From: Porphyromonas asaccharolytica DSM 20707
GTDB taxonomy: Bacteria; Bacteroidota; Bacteroidia; Bacteroidales; Porphyromonadaceae
NCBI RefSeq assembly: GCF_000212375.1
Contig: NC_015501.1
Span: 2,046,001 to 2,110,000 of the forward strand
Direction: 5' to 3'
Length of the DNA stretch: 64,000 bases
Shown piece by piece: positions 26,397-36,088 of the stretch (the stretch's first letter is position 1; each line of letters begins with the position of its first letter). A program made the translations under genes and the position numbers. The notes beneath the pieces are model-generated. The model was not told the DNA's origin. It did no database searches and was given only the letters and a program-made list of their open reading frames with translations.

Positions 26397-27767
26397 ATGA
26401 TGAAACTGAAGAATCTATTAACCCCTATACTAGTCCTCCTAGCGACCTCGCTAACGCTTGGGGCTCAGACTGGTGTGGAGACGGGTACTCCTTTTGGCTC
26501 TGGGGATGACAGCATTCAGTGCCGACAAAACATCAGCCTTTTCACCTCTTATGTCAAGGGAAATAACTTTAAGGAGGCCTACCCATTTTGGCTTGAGGCT
26601 CTAGAGAAGTGCCCTGCATCGACAAAGAACATCTACCTCTACGGAGTGCAGATTATGAACTGGAAGATCGAGACCGCCCAAGATGACGCTGCTCGTCAGG
26701 ACGCTATCGAGAAGCTCCTCAAGCTATACGATATGCGTATCAAGTACTTTGGCGACGATCCTAAGTATGGTAAGGACTATATAACCACCGCTAAGATCAA
26801 CGACTATCTGCGCCTCTATGGTGATAAGGCTAGCTACGACAAGATCTACGAATGGGCAAAGCCTGTCGTAGAGGAGATGGGCGAGGAGACTGAGAGCCAG
26901 CTAGTTTACTTCTTTGTTTTCGCCTCGATGAATAAGGCGATCGGTAACCCTGACTGGCACGAGCACTATGTCGATGACTACATGACAGGAAATGGTATCC
27001 TACAGAACGATGTCGATGCGCTCACTCAAGCTGGCGACACAGTCAAGCTACAAAACATACAAGCGCTTAAGGGGCAGCTCGATGAGCTATTCGCCACAAG
27101 CGGTCTAGCCGACTGTGATATGCTGATCAAGATCTATGGTGATGGCCTAGAGAAAAACAAGGACAACATCAAGTATCTCCAGGCAATGCTTGATATGTTT
27201 CGCTATGCTAAGTGCGAAAACAGCCCTCTCTACGCTACCGCAAGCCGCTACCTATACAACATCAAGCCGACAGCAGCTGCTGCTATGGGACTAGCTTCTG
27301 ACTGCATCAATAAGGGGCAAATGAGCCAAGCTAAGCAGTACCTCAACGATGCTGTCTCGCTCACCTCGGACAAGCGTCTCCAAGCTACAGTGTACTACAC
27401 GCTCGGTGTCATCGACATGAAGGCGCACAGCTACGCATCGGCACGTCAATACTGCAACAAAGCTATGGCCGCCAATCCTTCTTTTGGAGCCCCGCTTATC
27501 TTGATCGCACAAATGTACGCAGCCTCTGCTAAGAGCATCTTCCCCAATGATCCTCTCAGACAGCGTCTCGTGTACGGGCTTGCTATTGACAAACTACAGA
27601 GAGCTCGCAGCATAGACAGCAGCGTCGCCGGTGAGGCTGGTAGACTGATCAGCCAATACTCAAGCTATCTGCCCTCTCAGCAGGAAATCTTCTTCGAGCC
27701 TAACCTGAACGTGGGAGACTCCTTCTACGTAGGTGGGTGGATCGGAGAGTCTACACGCATTCGCTAA
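26397..27767 (+). CDS. Exported tetratricopeptide-repeat protein
   Basis: A 456-residue protein with a signal peptide (MMKLKNLLTPILVLLATS...GAQ). I start it at 26397 or the adjacent ATG at 26400; the longer frame from 26367 overlaps the previous gene and adds a leader before the signal sequence. The body is alpha-helical with TPR-like units (AYPFWLEALEKCPAS; AKQYLNDAVSLTSDKRLQATVYYTLGVIDMKAHSYASARQYCNKAMAANPSF). It is probably a periplasmic scaffold in an envelope operon; no partner can be read from sequence. Confidence 0.78.
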   Translation: MMKLKNLLTPILVLLATSLTLGAQTGVETGTPFGSGDDSIQCRQNISLFTSYVKGNNFKEAYPFWLEALEKCPASTKNIYLYGVQIMNWKIETAQDDAARQDAIEKLLKLYDMRIKYFGDDPKYGKDYITTAKINDYLRLYGDKASYDKIYEWAKPVVEEMGEETESQLVYFFVFASMNKAIGNPDWHEHYVDDYMTGNGILQNDVDALTQAGDTVKLQNIQALKGQLDELFATSGLADCDMLIKIYGDGLEKNKDNIKYLQAMLDMFRYAKCENSPLYATASRYLYNIKPTAAAAMGLASDCINKGQMSQAKQYLNDAVSLTSDKRLQATVYYTLGVIDMKAHSYASARQYCNKAMAANPSFGAPLILIAQMYAASAKSIFPNDPLRQRLVYGLAIDKLQRARSIDSSVAGEAGRLISQYSSYLPSQQEIFFEPNLNVGDSFYVGGWIGESTRIR

Positions 27768-27816
27768 GACTGCTTCTGACAATGGATCTACCTAAGTAGA
27801 CTTCATATATACAAAT

Positions 27817-27865
27817 AGGTCAGCCAGCTAGTGGGACTTCATGAGTTCACTAAGCTGGCTGACCT
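27817..27865 (+). terminator. Intergenic hairpin after the TPR gene
   Basis: AGGTCAGCCAGCTA pairs with TAAGCTGGCTGACCT (one bulge); the tail ACTAGCTTTATC is only moderately T-rich. It may terminate the coaX group. Confidence 0.6.
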
Positions 27866-27885
27866 ACTAGCTTTATCACTCTTAG

Positions 27886-28494
27886 ATGATAAAACACACG
27901 TGCCAGAGCCGACAGATGCTCTTACTATGCTTCAGCTTACTAGCTGCGGCTTTTCTCGCTGTGACTAGTTGTCAACGCAAGGATCCACCACCACTCTCCG
28001 ACGTAGGACTAGATCCTGAGACCGCTTACTCAATGTACACCCGTGATGTGCGAGCACTCGTTGCTGACTCAGGTATCACGCAGTACAGGCTAATCACGCC
28101 TGAGTGGTATGTGTACAGCAAAAACGACAAAGTGGGCAGAGAGGCTCACTGGTACTTTCCTCATGGGCTCTACACGGAGCAGTTTGACGAGCGAGACAGT
28201 ACGACCGTCTTCGTAGAGGCTGACTCCGCTTTCTACTGGACTGATCGTAAGCTATGGGAGCTACATGGAGAGGTCAACGTACGCAATCGCATCGGTTCGC
28301 GCTTTTACTCCCACCTTCTCTATTGGGATCAAGAGGAGAAGCGCATCTACACCCCAGACAGTGTATGGATAGATACTCCAGAGCGGAGCATCAAAGGGTG
28401 CGACTTCGAGAGCGACGAGCAGTTCACCAGATACACTTTCCACGGGAGCAGTGGCCAGACGCTCGTAAAGGATGATCCCGCAATGAGCGAGTAG
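27886..28494 (+). CDS. lptC: LPS export protein LptC-like lipoprotein
   Basis: A 202-residue protein with a lipoprotein-type signal (AFLAVTSC) and an LptC/OstA-like beta-jellyroll (ITQYRLITPEWYVY...FVEADSAFYW...LWELHGEVNVRNRIGSRFYSHLLYWDQEEKRIYTPDSVWI). LptC receives LPS from the LptBFG transporter and passes it to the periplasmic bridge. A lipid anchor in place of the enterobacterial transmembrane helix is common in Bacteroidetes. The following CorC-family gene and PPIase are its usual neighbours. Confidence 0.88.
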   Translation: MIKHTCQSRQMLLLCFSLLAAAFLAVTSCQRKDPPPLSDVGLDPETAYSMYTRDVRALVADSGITQYRLITPEWYVYSKNDKVGREAHWYFPHGLYTEQFDERDSTTVFVEADSAFYWTDRKLWELHGEVNVRNRIGSRFYSHLLYWDQEEKRIYTPDSVWIDTPERSIKGCDFESDEQFTRYTFHGSSGQTLVKDDPAMSE

Positions 28495-28515
28495 AAAAGA
28501 TCTGTATATTTCCAC

Positions 28516-28523
28516 TATCTTTG
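28516..28523 (+). promoter_or_regulatory. -7 box before the CorC-family gene
   Basis: TATCTTTG, 24 bp before the start; -33 not evident. Confidence 0.45.
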
Positions 28524-28546
28524 CAAACACTTGAAGCATCTACTAC

Positions 28547-29812
28547 ATGGCTGACACGATTTGGCTACTGATCTACATAGTCTTGCTCTTACTCCTCTCG
28601 GGATTCTTCTCGGGGACTGAGATTGCCTACCTCTCGGCAGATCGCCTGCGTCTCAAGCTCGACTCTAAGCGAGGGGGCATCATCGGGCGTACGCTCTCGA
28701 TGCTCTATCGTCGTCCAGACCGCTTCATCACCACCCTACTCGTAGGCAACAACATCGTACTGGTCATCTACGGAATGGTCATGACGAGACTCTTTGCCCC
28801 GCTACTAGCTCCCATTAGTAGCAATGTGGTCTTTCAGATCACGATCAATTCGCTCGTTTCTACCTTTATCATCGTTATCTTCGGAGAGTATCTGCCCAAA
28901 GCACGTAATCGGATGAATCCCAACCAGCAGATGTATCGTAAAGCGCTGCCGTCGGGATTCTTTCACATACTCCTCTACCCGATCACGCTCCTCTCCACAG
29001 GGCTCTCGAAGCTCTTTATGCTGCTATTACCGAAAGACGCTATGCCAGCCACTGAGGAGCACCCCAAGCTTACGACTCTAGACCTAGACAACTACCTCAA
29101 CATGAGTCAAAGTGGAGAAGGATCTAGCGATCTCGACACAGAGGTCAAGATCATTCAAAACGCCATCGACTTCTCCACCACACAGGTGAGAGACTGCATG
29201 ATCCCGCGCAACGAGATCGTCTCTTGTGAGATCGGCACTGATGCTGAGACGCTCACCTCTCTCTTTATCTCTACTGGACTGACCAAGATCATCGTTTATA
29301 GAGAAAACATTGACAATGTACTAGGGTACATTCACTCGGCCGAGATGTTCAAAGGTCCTGACTGGCAGGGGCGTGTACGTACCGCTGTCTTTGTTCCTGA
29401 GAGTATGAATGGGCAGAAGCTCATGGGGATCCTCATGCAGCGCAAGAAGTCCATCGCAATCGTTATCGACGAGCTGGGAGGCACCTCGGGACTCATCACC
29501 CTCGAAGATCTCGTGGAGGAGATTTTCGGCGACATTGAGGACGAGCATGATCAAAACAAAATCGTCTCTAAGCACAACGCAGACGGCTCCTACACCTTCA
29601 GCGGACGACTAGAGATCGACGATGCCAACGAGCAGTGGGAGCTCGCACTCCCCACGAGCGACGAATATATCACCATCGCTGGGCTTATCATCAATCATCT
29701 TGAGCGCATCCCTGTGCCAGGGGAGCAGATACTTATTGGCAAGCTACACTTTGACATTATCAAGTCGACAGACACCCGTATAGAACTTGTGAAGATGTGG
29801 AAAGACCTCTGA
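28547..29812 (+). CDS. CNNM/CorC-family membrane protein (hemolysin family)
   Basis: A 421-residue inner-membrane protein: an N-terminal DUF21 transmembrane domain (residues 1-190, GFFSGTEIAYLSADRLRLKL and LVGNNI), a pair of CBS domains (about 210-345, including VRDCMIPRNEIV and the AIVIDELGGTSGLITLEDLVEEIFG motif) and a C-terminal CorC_HlyC domain. Family members are linked to divalent-cation transport; the 'hemolysin' name is historical. It lies between lptC and the PPIase gene, a conserved Bacteroidetes order. A second member, gldE, is at 53413. Confidence 0.9.
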   Translation: MADTIWLLIYIVLLLLLSGFFSGTEIAYLSADRLRLKLDSKRGGIIGRTLSMLYRRPDRFITTLLVGNNIVLVIYGMVMTRLFAPLLAPISSNVVFQITINSLVSTFIIVIFGEYLPKARNRMNPNQQMYRKALPSGFFHILLYPITLLSTGLSKLFMLLLPKDAMPATEEHPKLTTLDLDNYLNMSQSGEGSSDLDTEVKIIQNAIDFSTTQVRDCMIPRNEIVSCEIGTDAETLTSLFISTGLTKIIVYRENIDNVLGYIHSAEMFKGPDWQGRVRTAVFVPESMNGQKLMGILMQRKKSIAIVIDELGGTSGLITLEDLVEEIFGDIEDEHDQNKIVSKHNADGSYTFSGRLEIDDANEQWELALPTSDEYITIAGLIINHLERIPVPGEQILIGKLHFDIIKSTDTRIELVKMWKDL

Positions 29813-29827
29813 TAACTGAAATTTAAC

Positions 29828-29835
29828 TACCTTTG
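29828..29835 (+). promoter_or_regulatory. -7 box before the PPIase gene
   Basis: TACCTTTG, 93 bp before the start codon, in a 115-bp spacer. Confidence 0.5.
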
Positions 29836-29927
29836 CCACCTAGATAGCTTTCACGCCCTATTCTACCCAACGGAGGATAGTCGGAAAGCAAGACTCCTAG
29901 AGAAGAAAAAACAGATAGTACTATATA

Positions 29928-32090
29928 ATGGCTACGCTACAGAAAATTAGAAATCGTGCCGGCCTGCTCATCATCGTAGTAGGTGTCGCACTCTTAGCAT
30001 TTATCATCGGTGATGGTCTACGATCAGGTTCGTCACTGCTTCAGGACAACAAGATGGTTGCTCTCAAAATTGACGGCAAGAAAGTCAAGTACGACGAGTA
30101 CCAGCAGCTTCTCACCCAGCGCACGGAGCCGTACGAGCGTCAGCGCCAAGGCAAGCTAACGGATCAAGATCGTGTACAGATCAGCAATCAGCTAGCACAG
30201 GAGCTCATAGCCGACTACGTCCTAGAGCAGGAGGCTAAAGCGATCGGTCTACGTGTCACCCCTGCAGAGGTCTCTGCACTCATCTTTGGCGAGGGGCTAC
30301 CCACGTCACAGTGGGCGACACAGTTCTTCTCACAGTTTGGAGTAGACATGGGAGATCCTGAGCAGATCCGCAGCATCATGAGCGAGCTGGACATGGACAA
30401 GATCAAGAGCCTTCCAGCAGAGCAGCAAAGCATGATGATCTCTGTACGCAATCAGTGGTTGGAGACAGAGAAGCAGATCCGTACACAGCGACTCTCTGAG
30501 AAGGTCAACGCACTACTCACTCGTAGCTACGCCATCAACTCACTCGATGAGAAGTACACCGTAGGGCTAGGCACGCGTACCGTTGCTGTCGTACGCACAC
30601 CTAGTACCATCCTGCCTAATGATCAGGTTACAGTAACAGACCAGCAAGTACAGGCTTACTACGATAGCCACAAGCAGCTTTATGCATTCCCCTTTGAGCA
30701 GGCTAAGGTCAACTACTACAGTACTCTAGTACGTCCTAGCGAAGCTGACTATGCAGCTGCCAAGGCGGAGGTAGACACCGCACGTCTTCAGCTACTAGCC
30801 ACGACAACTCCCGCTAAGGTTGTTCGCAACTATGACAATGGCAACGCCTACGAGACCTACTTCACAGACAAGGAGCTAGAGCAATATCTCTCTACCATAC
30901 CTAATGCCATGACTATGCTGCGCGAAGGTGCCATAGGTAGTGTCAACGAGCCTGTCGTTGTCAATGACAGCTACACACTTATCAAGCTCATCGATCGCAA
31001 GCAGGCTCCCGAGGAGGTAAAGGTCAATCTGATCCCGCTCGATACAACCAATGCGCTAAAGGCTGATAGTCTGATAGCGGCCATCCAGAGTGGATCTGCC
31101 ACGCTTGCTCAGATCGTAGCCACCTACTCTATGGATGAGCAGGTTAAGGCAAATGGCGGTTATCTCATCAACCAGGATAGCTACACCGGTATGCCCGACA
31201 GCACCTTTACCGAGGCAGAGCTCTTCGGCATGGGGCTAGACACACTAACTAAGACGCCTATCAACCAGTTTGTCAAGATGGAGAGACCAGGAGCTACGCT
31301 ACTCGTTCGTAGGACAGCCCCCACAGCGTCTGTCAATCACTACAAGATCGCACAGCTCACAGTACCCATCAACTTCTCCGAGGAGACCTTCCGGAAGGAG
31401 CAAGCTAAGATCAACGAGATCTTTACGAGTGACAAGAGCTTTGACAAAATGATGGAAGACGCTCAGGCAGCTGGTCTATCAGTCGTTCGTGGCGAGTATG
31501 TCAATAGTTCATCGGCAGCTCTCGCCTCGATCCCCAACTCTCGAGAGATCATCAGCTGGGCTCTACGCTCTAAGGCTGGTGCAGTATCAGACAAGCTCTT
31601 CCGCTGTGGTGAAAACGACTACCTAGTCGTAGCACAAGTAGAGAAAAAGTACCCCGCAGGCTTCCAGCCCTTCGAGCAGGTGGCAGATCGAGTACGTGAC
31701 ATCGTCTTGATGGAGCAGCGTGGCGACCAACTCGCATCTAACCTTGCAGGCAAGCAGCTGAAGAGCCTGAACAGCTATGCCACGGAGATGCAGTCCAGCG
31801 TAGACACGCTCTACAACATCAGCTACGTCACTGCGCCCAGTACACCCTCAGCACTTGTGGGCAAGGCTATGACGACGGCTATCGGTCAGCTCTCTGCTCC
31901 ATTCCGTGCTGGCACGGAGGTAGTTGTCCTCCAGCCTATCTCGGAGAACGTAGATGCTTCTGTCACGAAGCCATCCCCTGCAGCTACAGCTCAGAAGCGT
32001 CGCTCCTATGGACAGCAGATGGCATACAGAGCTATGCAAGAGCTCATCATGAAGACTCCTGTCGAGGATACACGCTACCGTTTCTGGTAA
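29928..32090 (+). CDS. PpiD/SurA-like periplasmic peptidyl-prolyl isomerase
   Basis: A 720-residue folding factor anchored by an N-terminal helix (GLLIIVVGVALLAFIIGDGL, residues 12-31). A SurA_N-like region follows (NKMVALKIDGKKVKYDEYQQLL, about 42-200), then parvulin-type segments (EVKVNLIPLD...ATYSMDEQVKANGGYL around 360-420) and a second repeat-like region. In other bacteria PpiD assists outer-membrane protein folding at the inner-membrane surface. The size and placement after lptC and CorC match Bacteroidetes PpiD-like proteins. Whether the parvulin site is active is not clear from sequence. Confidence 0.88.
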   Translation: MATLQKIRNRAGLLIIVVGVALLAFIIGDGLRSGSSLLQDNKMVALKIDGKKVKYDEYQQLLTQRTEPYERQRQGKLTDQDRVQISNQLAQELIADYVLEQEAKAIGLRVTPAEVSALIFGEGLPTSQWATQFFSQFGVDMGDPEQIRSIMSELDMDKIKSLPAEQQSMMISVRNQWLETEKQIRTQRLSEKVNALLTRSYAINSLDEKYTVGLGTRTVAVVRTPSTILPNDQVTVTDQQVQAYYDSHKQLYAFPFEQAKVNYYSTLVRPSEADYAAAKAEVDTARLQLLATTTPAKVVRNYDNGNAYETYFTDKELEQYLSTIPNAMTMLREGAIGSVNEPVVVNDSYTLIKLIDRKQAPEEVKVNLIPLDTTNALKADSLIAAIQSGSATLAQIVATYSMDEQVKANGGYLINQDSYTGMPDSTFTEAELFGMGLDTLTKTPINQFVKMERPGATLLVRRTAPTASVNHYKIAQLTVPINFSEETFRKEQAKINEIFTSDKSFDKMMEDAQAAGLSVVRGEYVNSSSAALASIPNSREIISWALRSKAGAVSDKLFRCGENDYLVVAQVEKKYPAGFQPFEQVADRVRDIVLMEQRGDQLASNLAGKQLKSLNSYATEMQSSVDTLYNISYVTAPSTPSALVGKAMTTAIGQLSAPFRAGTEVVVLQPISENVDASVTKPSPAATAQKRRSYGQQMAYRAMQELIMKTPVEDTRYRFW

Positions 32091-32139
32091 GACTCCCGAC
32101 AGATAAGCGTCCCTAAGTACGCTTCCATAATATATAGTA

Positions 32140-32176
32140 GACGCACACCTGTAGACAAGCGGGTGTGCGTCTTCTC
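32140..32176 (+). terminator. Terminator after the PPIase gene
   Basis: GACGCACACC (32140) pairs with GGGTGTGCGTC (32161-32171), then TTCTCATTT. Confidence 0.7.
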
Positions 32177-32362
32177 ATTTCAAGCGAATTTCTCTTGTAA
32201 AGCTTGTGCTCGACAAGCTCTCTAATGCAACATTTAGCCACTTCAATCGTCTATTGGATATAGCGCCTCCCAGGCCCGGGTGACTGTAAGCTCAGCTCAT
32301 CAGCCTATGAGGACTATCCATACGATGAACCTATTAGCAAGAAGATATAACCCTTCAATACT

Positions 32363-33883
32363 ATGAACAAATACCTCAAATACTTACTCCTGACGCTAGG
32401 CATAGCCCTCGTCAGTGGTTTCGTCTCGTGGGGGGTAGTACGTGCCACCCTCGGAAATGCAACATCTACAGACGGATCCTCCTACTCCGCCCTAAGTCAG
32501 GGCAACTACCCAAGCTCAGAAAACGACTACGGCTTCCTGCAGTCCGACTACGAGCTCACCTCCAGTCGTACTGTAGGCAATGCCCCCGATCTCTCTCCCG
32601 CTGCGGAGCTAGCAGTACAAGCAGTCGTACATATCAAGGTAGAGGGCGAGCAGACTATTGATTATATAGATCCCTTCGAGTTTTTCTTTGGCGGGGGGCG
32701 AGGCTTCGACCGTCCGCAGTCACGCACCGTCACCAGCTTCGGGTCTGGTGTCATCATCAGCACCGATGGGTACATTATTACGAACAATCACGTAGTCGAG
32801 GGTGCTAAGAGCATCTCCGTATCACTCAATGACAGCCGCACTTTTGAGGCTAAGCTCATCGGATCAGACCCCACCGTAGACATAGCACTGCTCAAGGTCG
32901 ATGCTAAGGATCTGCCCACCATTCCCTTTGGCGATAGTGACAAGATCAAGCTCGGCGAGTGGGTACTTGCCGTAGGCAACCCATTCAACCTGACAGGTAC
33001 CGTCACAGCGGGTATCATCAGTGCTAAGGCACGTAGCACCGCTGTCGAGGGTCCTCAGGGGACGGCCCAGATAGCCCGCTACATACAGACAGACGCTGCC
33101 GTAAACCGTGGTAATAGTGGTGGCGCGCTCGTAGATGCTCAGGGTCGACTCATAGGTATCAATACCATGATCTTCTCTGAGACAGGCAATTACTCTGGTT
33201 ACTCCTTTGCTGTTCCTATCAATACGGCAGCTAAAGTAGTTAGCGACCTCAAGAAGTATGGCTCCGTACAGCGTGCTGTCCTAGGCATCGTCGGAGGAAC
33301 GGTCAATGAGGATATCAAAAAGGAGAAAAAGCTCAAAGTCTCTCAGGGTGTCTACGTCAATGAGTTCTCTGAGGTCAGCGCAGCCTACGCTGCTGGTATC
33401 GAGGAGGGCGATGTCATCATCGCCATCGATGGCAACAAGATCACCGAGATGGGCGAGCTACAGGAGCGCATCGGTCGTTGCCGTCCTGGAGATACTATCA
33501 TCGTCACCGTAGACCGCAAGGGCACTAAGCGAGACTTCAAGGTAACGCTCAAAAACGATGAGGGTAGCACAGAGATCGTCAAGAGAGACAGCAGTAGCCT
33601 CCTCGGAGCCTCCCTACGAGAGATCTCGGGCGATCAGCTACGCAAGCAAGGCGTCAGCTATGGTCTGGAGGTCGTCAAGGTTGGCAAGGGCAAACTCCAG
33701 GAGGCAGGAGTCAAGGAGGGCTTTATCATCCTCTCGATCAATAATAAGGCTGTACGCAGTGTCTCTGCAGCACGCAAGCTGGTTGATGCAGCTCAGAAGA
33801 CCCGCTTCGGAGACAAAGCGATACTACTCAAGGGCTTCTACCCTGGTGGCTCTATGAAGTACTACGCTATCGATCTCAGCTAG
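32363..33883 (+). CDS. HtrA/DegQ family serine protease
   Basis: A 506-residue periplasmic trypsin-like protease with two PDZ domains. The N-terminus is a membrane/signal segment (YLLLTLGIALVSGFVSWGVV). Catalytic triad: histidine in TNNHVVEG, aspartate in TVDIALLKVD, serine in GNSGGAL. PDZ1 begins near GVYVNEFSEVSAAYAAGIEEGD and PDZ2 near GLEVVKVGKGKLQEAGVKEG. It degrades or refolds damaged envelope proteins. No enclosing operon; terminators lie on either side. Confidence 0.95.
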   Translation: MNKYLKYLLLTLGIALVSGFVSWGVVRATLGNATSTDGSSYSALSQGNYPSSENDYGFLQSDYELTSSRTVGNAPDLSPAAELAVQAVVHIKVEGEQTIDYIDPFEFFFGGGRGFDRPQSRTVTSFGSGVIISTDGYIITNNHVVEGAKSISVSLNDSRTFEAKLIGSDPTVDIALLKVDAKDLPTIPFGDSDKIKLGEWVLAVGNPFNLTGTVTAGIISAKARSTAVEGPQGTAQIARYIQTDAAVNRGNSGGALVDAQGRLIGINTMIFSETGNYSGYSFAVPINTAAKVVSDLKKYGSVQRAVLGIVGGTVNEDIKKEKKLKVSQGVYVNEFSEVSAAYAAGIEEGDVIIAIDGNKITEMGELQERIGRCRPGDTIIVTVDRKGTKRDFKVTLKNDEGSTEIVKRDSSSLLGASLREISGDQLRKQGVSYGLEVVKVGKGKLQEAGVKEGFIILSINNKAVRSVSAARKLVDAAQKTRFGDKAILLKGFYPGGSMKYYAIDLS

Positions 33884-33916
33884 CACACATCGACGGGAAG
33901 CATCCTAACAAATAGT

Positions 33917-33960
33917 CAGAGTGATCCAGCAGACTTTTCTTTTGACTGGGTCACTCTGAT
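33917..33960 (+). terminator. First terminator after the HtrA gene
   Basis: CAGAGTGATCCAG pairs with CTGGGTCACTCTG (one mismatch), then ATTTC. Confidence 0.65.
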
Positions 33961-33982
33961 TTCATACCAGCACACTACTATG

Positions 33983-34013
33983 ACGGGCGGATCTATGGGT
34001 TCGCCCGTTTTTT
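33983..34013 (+). terminator. Second terminator after the HtrA gene
   Basis: ACGGGCG pairs with CGCCCGT, followed by six T. Confidence 0.75.
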
Positions 34014-34022
34014 GTATCCATT

Positions 34023-34196
34023 GAGACTGTTGCAAAGTCAACAGTCTCACAATCTTGCGAGCAAGATTGTCTAGACTTTGCAGAAAGGATGAAGCGCAAG
34101 GCGCTGAGGGTGAGGACTGAAGGGAGCATACCTCCGTATGTGACCGAAGCCGAATCCCGAAAGCAACACAGCGATTCGCCTTTATGCAACAGTCTC
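34023..34196. mobile_element. MITE-like element, 174 bp
   Basis: Perfect 12-bp terminal inverted repeats GAGACTGTTGCA / TGCAACAGTCTC. The left end is itself a hairpin (GAGACTGTTG...CAACAGTCTC, 34023-34048), followed by CAATCTTGCGAGCAAGATTG, another hairpin. No transposase is encoded; overlapping minus-strand frames are not gene-like. A full-length parent IS elsewhere in the genome is expected. Confidence 0.75.
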
Positions 34197-34225
34197 CCAT
34201 TAGCACCAAGAGATATTAGCAATAC

Positions 34226-34256
34226 TTGCTTTTGAGTTGTTATTTTATTACCTTAG
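34226..34256 (+). promoter_or_regulatory. Promoter of the two-Big2 lipoprotein gene
   Basis: TTG (34226-34228), 20-bp spacer, TACCTTAG (34249-34256): a consensus-like promoter with CTTAG in place of CTTTG, a variant also seen at 5094 and, as TAACTTAG, at 36569. Confidence 0.55.
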
Positions 34257-34337
34257 ACCTCAGATAGGTTTTAAAACCCTAACGAGACATAGCTCTCACC
34301 CCTCTTAAGCAAGATACTAACTAACATCAATAGTGCT

Positions 34338-35957
34338 ATGAGAAAACTATCAGCCATTCTATTCGCAGGTCTATTAGTCTTAGGACTTGCGTCTTGTGAC
34401 GATGATCCAATCAACCCACTTCCCACTGAGCCAGTCAGTCTGACGCTGACACCCACAGCAGTCACACTCAAGGTAGACGAGACGACACAGCTCACAGCAA
34501 CTGTCGAGCCTAGGGATCGGACCTTTACCATCACCTTCACTAGCGACAATGAGCAGGTAGCCACGGTCGATGCTAAGGGACTCGTCAAGGCTGTTGCTGA
34601 GGGTCGTGCCCGTATCACCGCCAGAGTGGGCAGTCTCACAGAGCAGTGCGCCGTAACTGTATCAAACTCAGCTCCAAGCATAAAACTAGAACTACGCACC
34701 CCCACGCTAACTATACAAAAGGGCAAGACTGCGCAGATAGACTACACAGTCACACCAGCAGATACGCCCGTCACCTTCGTGAGTGACAAGACCGAGATCG
34801 CTACCGTCGATGCACAAGGTGTCGTGACTGCTATCGCTGCAGGCAGTGCGACCATCACCCTTGCCGCCGCAGGTCAGGAGGCTCAGGTAGCAGTCACCGT
34901 AACAGACAATGGCGGTGGCAAGACCCCTCAGGGACTCAATGAGCTCCCCATTCTAAACTTCAATCCTGAGTATAATTTTGGAGATGGTCTAATCAGTGAT
35001 CCAGAGATACTAGACCACGAGGCTCAGCTAGGGCGTGTCTCTCAGCCCATAACGATCGGAACGGATGAGTATGGTCAGGCTATAACGATCACTAACAGTT
35101 TTGTCAATACCGACCTAACTATCACGGCTGTCGCTTACCGACTAGCCACTGAGGATGGTGAGGATGCCATCCTAGCCTTGAGCAAGGAGTCTATAGCAGA
35201 CTGCCCTAAGACCCTGGCTATGCTAGCCGAGTACGGATTTACAAGTCTACAGGACGAGCAGTTTCAGGGGGGCGCTCCAGCGAAGGTAGGCAAGAAAAAC
35301 GACGACCCCTCTATCAGCGTGCAGCTCTACGATGAGCCTATATCCCAGACACAGTCTATCCTGTCGATAGCATTCATAAAGAGTGAGCAAGAGAAGGAGA
35401 TCGATACAGATCACCCCATCCTACCAGCTGTCAAGGACTTCCCCAACTATGCGGCTCTCATGACTGGAGACGTAGCCAAGATCAAAGCTGCCGAGGAGCA
35501 GATCGGGCTACGGGAGTATTGGTCAGGCGTCAGCGATGAGCCAGAGGCTAATCTCATGTTCGCTACCAAAGATAATCTCGAGTCTCAGACAAATATCAAA
35601 ACCGCATATTACGTCTATACACCTACGAGAGGCGTTCGATTTGTCAATTGTATGGTTAACTTCATCAAGCGTCGGGAGGATCTATCTAATCCTAAGATCA
35701 AAGAGTGGTTCACAGCCAACGGCTTCGGCGAGAACTATCGATACGATGTTGAGCAGGGAGTAGCCACTAGCCTAGACGCTACAGGTAAGGTAGCCTGCGA
35801 GATCTACATTGACACAGGTCGAAATCGTGCATACCTCCGGGTCTTCGGAAATGAGACAACTGAGTCTGCTAGAGTGACACGTCGTCTAGCAAGTGAGCAG
35901 TACGACAGAGTATTGTATCGTCCTATACCAGTGAGAGGTCTCAAGGCGCTTCGCTAA
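34338..35957 (+). CDS. Lipoprotein with two Big2 domains
   Basis: A 539-residue lipoprotein (signal MRKLSAILFAGLLVLGLASC). Two bacterial Ig-like group 2 domains (about 33-110 and 115-195) precede a C-terminal domain of ~330 residues shared with the proteins at 880 and 36665. Conserved segments of the C-terminal domain are IADCPKTLAMLAEYGFTSLQ, HPILPAVKDFPNYAALMTGDVAKIK and NPKIKEWFTANGFGENY. The C-terminal domain is not one I recognise. The surface is a likely location. The gene is monocistronic with its own promoter, downstream of a MITE-like element. Confidence 0.82.
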   Translation: MRKLSAILFAGLLVLGLASCDDDPINPLPTEPVSLTLTPTAVTLKVDETTQLTATVEPRDRTFTITFTSDNEQVATVDAKGLVKAVAEGRARITARVGSLTEQCAVTVSNSAPSIKLELRTPTLTIQKGKTAQIDYTVTPADTPVTFVSDKTEIATVDAQGVVTAIAAGSATITLAAAGQEAQVAVTVTDNGGGKTPQGLNELPILNFNPEYNFGDGLISDPEILDHEAQLGRVSQPITIGTDEYGQAITITNSFVNTDLTITAVAYRLATEDGEDAILALSKESIADCPKTLAMLAEYGFTSLQDEQFQGGAPAKVGKKNDDPSISVQLYDEPISQTQSILSIAFIKSEQEKEIDTDHPILPAVKDFPNYAALMTGDVAKIKAAEEQIGLREYWSGVSDEPEANLMFATKDNLESQTNIKTAYYVYTPTRGVRFVNCMVNFIKRREDLSNPKIKEWFTANGFGENYRYDVEQGVATSLDATGKVACEIYIDTGRNRAYLRVFGNETTESARVTRRLASEQYDRVLYRPIPVRGLKALR

Positions 35958-36088
35958 TCCTTTATCACTAAGCATCCATAGACTAGCCACACCATACATG
36001 GCACCACATGCTTTATGACTAATTTCTATCTGGGGGTCTTGGAGACAATCTAGGGTTAACCCATTATAGTCACACGACTCCGGCACAC

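Noticed and set aside
33916-34222. Two minus-strand frames of 86-97 codons
   Set aside because: They cover two terminators and the MITE-like element and show no domain.
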